From DASQHW01 sp038209365 (lineage in GTDB: Bacteria > Actinomycetota > Acidimicrobiia > IMCC26256 > PALSA-610), in NCBI GenBank assembly GCA_038209365.1, contig JBBQXS010000045.1, forward strand, positions 1 to 36,207: DNA of 36,207 nucleotides, read 5' to 3'. Numbering within the stretch: position 1 is the stretch's first letter; each line of letters opens with the position of its first letter. Shown here piece by piece: positions 32,830-36,207 of the stretch. Below the pieces are notes generated by a model that saw only the letters and a program-made list of their open reading frames with translations, was not told the DNA's origin and searched no databases. A program made the position numbers and the translations under genes.

Positions 32830-34533
32830 ATGCCTCCCGAGCCCGCACAGCCGAAGGAAATGCCGTTCGAGAAGTACCGCGCGTTCGTGCCGCTCGAGCT
32901 GCCCGACCGGAAGTGGCCTGACCGCAAGCTCACGAAGGCACCGCGCTGGTGTGCGGTCGACCTACGTGACGGCAACCAGGCGCTCATCGATCCGATGGAC
33001 CCGGTCCGCAAGCGTCGCATGTTCGAGACCCTGGTGGCGATGGGCTTCAAGGAGATCGAGGTCGGGTTCCCGTCCGCGAGCCAACCCGACTTCGATTTCG
33101 TGCGCCAGCTGATCGACGAAGACCTCATACCCGACGACGTGACCATCCAGGTCCTCACGCAGTGCCGGGACGAGCTGATCGCACGCACGTACGAATCGCT
33201 GATCGGCGCGCCCCGTGCCATCGTGCACTTCTACAACTCCACGTCGATTCTGCAACGGCGCGTGGTGTTCGGCCTGGACCGGTCCGGTATCACCGCCATC
33301 GCAGTGAACGCAGCGCGCATGTGCCGCAAGCTCGAAGCGACGGTGCCCGGCACTCAAGTCCGGTACGAGTATTCACCCGAAAGCTATACGGGCACCGAGA
33401 TCGACTACGCGGTGGAGATCTGCGAGGCGGTCGCCGACGTCATCGAGCCCACGCCCAACCAGCCGTTGATCATGAACCTCCCGGCAACAGTCGAGATGTA
33501 CTCGCCGAACATCTATGCCGACACCATCGAGTGGTTCCTCCGCACCGTGCGCGACCGCGACTGCGTGGTGCTGTCGCTGCACCCGCACAATGACCGCGGT
33601 TGCGCGGTCGCCGCCGCCGAGCTCGGCGTGCTCGCCGGGGCCGACCGAGTAGAGGGGTGCCTGTTCGGAAACGGTGAGCGCACCGGCAACGTCGACGTCG
33701 TGACGCTGGCGATGAACCTGTTCAGCCAGGGCATCGATCCGGAACTCGACATCACCGACATCGACGCGCTGCGCCGCACCGCCGAGTACTGCAACCGCCT
33801 GCCCGTCCATGAGCGTCACCCCTACGTGGGCGACCTCGTCTATACCGCGTTCTCAGGTTCGCACCAGGACGCGATCAAAAAAGGCTTCGCCGCCCTCTAC
33901 TCCGATTCCGAAGCTGCGGGCCGCGGTCGCGACTACGAGACCTGGGGTGTGCCCTACCTGCCCATTGATCCTGCGCACGTCGGTCGGTCCTACGAAGCGG
34001 TCATCCGTGTGAACAGCCAATCCGGCAAAGGTGGCATCGCCTACATCATGGAGAACGAGCACGGGTTCTCGCTTCCCCGACGCCTGCAGATCGAATTCTC
34101 CAAGGCGATTCAAACCGTCGCCGAAGACACCGGCACCGAGATCACACCTTCCGCGATGTGGGACGAGTTCAAGGCCGTGTACCTGCCGGACGAGCCCCGC
34201 CTCCAACTGCGCTCGCACCAGCTTGTCGCCCGAGACGACGAACACACCGTCATCACCGCGGAGGTGGTCGCCGACGGCGAATCTCTGATCGTGCATGGCG
34301 AAGGCAACGGCCCAATCGCGGCGTTCGTCGCCGCCATTCGTGAAGGGCTCGGTATCGAGCTCGACGTCGTCGACTACCACGAGCACTCGCTCGGTCGCGG
34401 CGCTGACGCAACCGCAGTGGCATACGTAGAAACGATCGCCGGTGACACCACCACACGTTGGGGAATCGGCACCGACCCCAACATCATCACCGCTTCGCTG
34501 CGAGCCGTGCTGTCCGCCACGAGTCGACTGTGA
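32830..34533 (+). CDS. leuA: 2-isopropylmalate synthase
   Basis: A 567-residue enzyme of the leucine pathway, of the longer actinobacterial LeuA type: it condenses acetyl-CoA and 2-oxoisovalerate. The catalytic barrel starts with WCAVDLRDGNQALIDPMD, has the metal motif LHPHNDRGCAVA and the loop GCLFGNGERTGNVDV. A C-terminal regulatory domain (about 440-567), where leucine feedback acts, ends the protein. ATG at 32830 is used; the in-frame GTG at 32818 (V-S-C-N-M) and an ATG at 32623 inside the leader region are less likely. It is preceded by a leucine-rich leader peptide and two stem-loops, so both transcriptional and feedback control by leucine are expected. Confidence 0.95.
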   Translation: MPPEPAQPKEMPFEKYRAFVPLELPDRKWPDRKLTKAPRWCAVDLRDGNQALIDPMDPVRKRRMFETLVAMGFKEIEVGFPSASQPDFDFVRQLIDEDLIPDDVTIQVLTQCRDELIARTYESLIGAPRAIVHFYNSTSILQRRVVFGLDRSGITAIAVNAARMCRKLEATVPGTQVRYEYSPESYTGTEIDYAVEICEAVADVIEPTPNQPLIMNLPATVEMYSPNIYADTIEWFLRTVRDRDCVVLSLHPHNDRGCAVAAAELGVLAGADRVEGCLFGNGERTGNVDVVTLAMNLFSQGIDPELDITDIDALRRTAEYCNRLPVHERHPYVGDLVYTAFSGSHQDAIKKGFAALYSDSEAAGRGRDYETWGVPYLPIDPAHVGRSYEAVIRVNSQSGKGGIAYIMENEHGFSLPRRLQIEFSKAIQTVAEDTGTEITPSAMWDEFKAVYLPDEPRLQLRSHQLVARDDEHTVITAEVVADGESLIVHGEGNGPIAAFVAAIREGLGIELDVVDYHEHSLGRGADATAVAYVETIAGDTTTRWGIGTDPNIITASLRAVLSATSRL

Positions 34534-34591
34534 GTATGGATCTCGCGCGAGTTGTTGGTTCGTATCCCGGGGAGAATGCGCACGCCACCGG

Positions 34592-34843
34592 TCAGCGGAG
34601 GGTAAGAACCAGGAGACCGTAGATCGCGCCGACAACGAGTAGCGCAACGACGGTGGAGATGACGACGCGCAGCCAGCCGTTCGCTCCGCCTATGCCCATG
34701 TTCTCGAGCACCGCTTCGCGCTCGGCGTGCTGCAGGCGCTCGTTCTCGGCCGGAGTGCCGACCTTGGCGAGATGCTGCGGATGCTTCTTGCCCTTACGAG
34801 GTTTCTGGGCCGGACCTCCTATGCCCGTGATGCTAACTGGCGC
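34592..34843 (-). pseudogene. Small membrane-protein frame lacking a canonical start
   Basis: An 84-codon open frame with protein-like content: a Lys/Arg-rich N-terminal segment (QKPRKGKKHPQHLAKV), a Glu-rich helix (AENERLQHAEREAVLENMG) and a C-terminal membrane helix (VVISTVVALLVVGAIYGLLV) ending in a short tail. No ATG, GTG or TTG starts it: a strong AGGAGGT (34813-34819, minus strand) precedes a CCG codon. Possible readings are a lost start by mutation, a base error, or internal initiation at the GTG or ATG later in the frame (the last 40 or 35 residues). Directly upstream in the same frame is the stop of the recombinase remnant. Confidence 0.5.
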
Positions 34844-35030
34844 TCAACGCGGCCTGACGGTGGTACACAGCGCGTCGCCGAGCGTCGCGTCGGTGCGTTC
34901 GTCGGCTCCGCGGAACTTGTGCGAGTACACATCGAGAGTGACGCTATGGCCGCGCGTGACGAAGCTTCTCGGACACTTCGAGCGGTGATGCGCCGGCGTC
35001 GATTCGCAGACTCGCAGTGAAATGGGTGCA
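34844..35030 (-). pseudogene. Tyrosine recombinase (phage-type integrase) C-terminal remnant, frameshifted
   Basis: Two adjoining minus-strand frames together read as the end of a tyrosine recombinase. Frame one (about 35030-34944): HFTASLRIDAGASPLEVSEKLRHA, up to a TAG. Frame two (about 34960-34844): RGHSVTLDVYSHKFRGADER, with the catalytic Tyr codon at 34925-34927. A +1/-1 shift near 34950 joins them. The typical integrase order (HxxAS, AGASPxxVSxxLGHA, SVTLDVYSH) is clear although short. Nothing else of the enzyme is seen upstream, so it is a truncated dead copy left by an old integration event. No intact mobile element or attachment site was found. Confidence 0.65.
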
Positions 35031-35105
35031 GCTACTGCGGCGCGCAGTTCAGAATCGCGAAGCCGAGTCGCGATAGCGCCGCCGACTCCCCACTCCGAGC
35101 GGGTA

Positions 35106-35426
35106 TTACTCGAAGGAGAAGTCGTCGGCGAGGTCCGTGATGACAAATATCTGATGCACGGAGCGACGTGCGCCGGCAAGTGTGAGCTTGGTGTCGTTGC
35201 TGGCACAGACGTCGGCCGCTCGGACGAACTCGCGGAGTCCCGAAGAGTCGAGGTACGTGAGCCCAGTCAGATCAATGCGCAATTCGGCGGGCTTGCCTTT
35301 GCACGCTTCGGCGAGCTTTGCCCCGAACATTGGCACCGTCGCCAAGTCGAGTTCGCCTTCGAGGACGAGTCGAACTCGACCGTCGCGGTCATCGTAGAGA
35401 CTTGCGCGAAGTATCTCCGACGTCAC
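35106..35426 (-). CDS. STAS-domain anti-anti-sigma factor
   Basis: A 106-residue single STAS domain like SpoIIAA/RsbV. The phosphorylatable Ser is in the hallmark LTYLDSSGLREFV. It would bind an anti-sigma kinase when dephosphorylated, releasing a sigma factor. Start is GTG at 35426 (reverse CAC), preceded by a GGGGGG run. No anti-sigma kinase or sigma factor gene lies in the window. It is divergent from a response regulator 176 bp away. Confidence 0.88.
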   Translation of the reverse strand: MTSEILRASLYDDRDGRVRLVLEGELDLATVPMFGAKLAEACKGKPAELRIDLTGLTYLDSSGLREFVRAADVCASNDTKLTLAGARRSVHQIFVITDLADDFSFE

Positions 35427-35558
35427 CGCTGCGCCCCCCGCGTTCGTGCTCGATGACGAGCTGCGACAAGCGCATATTGAGCGGCGGTGCCGCTCGGCAC
35501 GAGGACCGCGAGCTTTCCATGCGCGGCAACCTACGCAAGTCCTCGCCCTGCCTCAATC

Positions 35559-35596
35559 ACCCGATCGGGTAATACACTTCGGCTGGCTTGTAGGAT
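35559..35596 (+). promoter_or_regulatory. Palindrome and -10 for the response regulator gene
   Basis: ACCCGATCGGGT (35559-35570) is a perfect 12-bp palindrome, a possible operator. TAGGAT at 35591-35596 lies 6 nt before the GTG at 35603 as a -10 of a leaderless transcript. Otherwise the 176-bp gap between STAS and this gene shows nothing recognisable. Confidence 0.4.
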
Positions 35597-35602
35597 GCGG
35601 CG

Positions 35603-36207
35603 GTGGCCAGGCCGACACGGGTGGCGCTCTACAACGACTATGAGCTTGTTCTTGAAGGTCTGCGGGCCCTGCTCCGGCCGTACGCACCGGAGATCCGTAT
35701 CGTTGAGCTCGACATTCGACGCCCGCCGCGCCGTCGCGTCGACGTCACCCTGCTCGACACCTATGGCGAAGCGAGAGACGCCGAACAACGCGTCGCTGAT
35801 CTTGTCGCTGACCACGCCGCCGGCGCCGTCGTCGTCTTCAGTTTCTCCGACCAGCCGCGACTTGTGCGACGCGTCCTCAAGGCCGGCGCGACCGGGTTCA
35901 TCTCCAAAGCAGTGAGCGGAACCGAGATCGTCGACGGCATCCGCGCCGCAGCCCGGGGCGAGCGCGTCGTCATCCACCGACGAACACAACGCGCCACGAT
36001 CGACACGCAACTCCGCTGGCCAGGCCGAGACGCCGGCCTGACCGTACGAGAAAGCGAGCTGCTCGTACTGCTCCCGACGGGCATGACCAACCACCAACTC
36101 GCCGAGCACTTCTACGTCAGCGACAACACCATCAAAGCCCAGCTCCGCAGCCTCTACGCCAAACTCGGCGTACACAATCGCACCCAAGCCGCGACCATCG
36201 CCGGACA
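35603..36207 (+). CDS. NarL/LuxR-type response regulator (partial at the right edge)
   Basis: A 201-codon frame that runs off the window. The N-terminal receiver-like domain has NDYELVLEGLRALL, a likely phospho-acceptor Asp in VDVTLLDTY, and the conserved Lys in GATGFISKAVS. The C-terminal LuxR helix-turn-helix is LTVRESELLVLLPTGMTNHQ then LAEHFYVSDNTIKAQL. The first residues of strand one show weaker acidic-pocket conservation than usual (LYNDY). Start is GTG 35603. A phosphorelay or quorum-type gene activator; it faces a STAS protein, hinting at a general stress or signalling circuit. Confidence 0.85.
   Translation, partial: MARPTRVALYNDYELVLEGLRALLRPYAPEIRIVELDIRRPPRRRVDVTLLDTYGEARDAEQRVADLVADHAAGAVVVFSFSDQPRLVRRVLKAGATGFISKAVSGTEIVDGIRAAARGERVVIHRRTQRATIDTQLRWPGRDAGLTVRESELLVLLPTGMTNHQLAEHFYVSDNTIKAQLRSLYAKLGVHNRTQAATIAG

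Noticed and set aside
34542..34560. CTCGCGCGAG palindrome after leuA as a terminator
   Set aside because: It has no loop and a short stem; TTGTTGGTT follows but is too weak to call.
34653..35020. Plus-strand open frames opposite the small membrane protein and the recombinase remnant
   Set aside because: Their translations look like shadows rich in Ser, Arg and Cys. The minus strand has clear protein motifs.
32424..35030. tRNA-Gly as attachment site for the recombinase remnant
   Set aside because: I found no repeat of the tRNA 3' end near the remnant, and leuA lies between, so no element boundary can be supported.

Overview
The window looks like chromosomal DNA of a high-GC actinobacterium, most likely from the Acidimicrobiia or a neighbouring uncultured lineage. 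The evidence is roughly two-thirds G+C by eye, many GTG starts, many promoters that look leaderless (a TAnnnT hexamer 5-9 nt before the start codon), lipoproteins with an AACGSSSK lipobox, three LLM-fold F420-type oxidoreductases and actinobacterial CoA-thioester genes. Lineage is inferred from gene content only. The left edge is a run of 18 C residues and the right edge cuts a response regulator, so both ends may be contig or window ends.

Region 1 (1-9620) holds an ABC-F ATPase, an enoyl-CoA hydratase and a branched-chain-amino-acid (Liv) type transport set of unusual build. A LivK-like lipoprotein faces two giant fused genes: an MFS domain joined to a LivF ATPase, overlapping by 1 nt a LivH-LivM-LivG fusion. 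Region 2 (9621-14467) has an O-methyltransferase, a class II aldolase plus 2-hydroxyacid dehydrogenase pair, and a divergent crotonase plus a thiolase-like protein lacking the usual nucleophilic Cys. Region 3 (14468-20513) is a complete dpp/opp peptide ABC operon (SBP, two permeases, two ATPases) behind a near-consensus promoter with a perfect inverted repeat just downstream.

Region 4 (20499-26744, minus strand) is an acyl-CoA ligase, a TetR regulator, a four-subunit 2-oxoacid:ferredoxin oxidoreductase (gamma-delta-alpha-beta, with overlapping genes) and an acyl-CoA dehydrogenase. It looks like one catabolic module converting 2-oxoacids to acyl-CoA and then oxidising the product. Region 5 (26745-30757) has a PerR-type Fur regulator whose promoter spacer is a perfect palindrome, a rubrerythrin, a DUF3501 protein, dUTPase and two tandem LLM oxidoreductases. 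Region 6 (30760-32343, minus) is an alpha/beta hydrolase and a third LLM protein.

Region 7 (32344-36207) has tRNA-Gly(GCC), a leucine-rich leader peptide with stem-loops ahead of leuA (attenuation), a small membrane-protein frame without a normal start, a frameshifted tyrosine-recombinase remnant, an anti-anti-sigma STAS protein and a truncated NarL/LuxR response regulator.

The most notable regulatory signal is a 14-bp palindrome, TGACrC-N2-G/ACGTCA-like, at 2506, 9463 and 11997. It lies at the promoters of the LivK gene/enoyl-CoA hydratase, of the fused transporter operon, and of the crotonase/aldolase divergon. This suggests one repressor links uptake and CoA-thioester breakdown.
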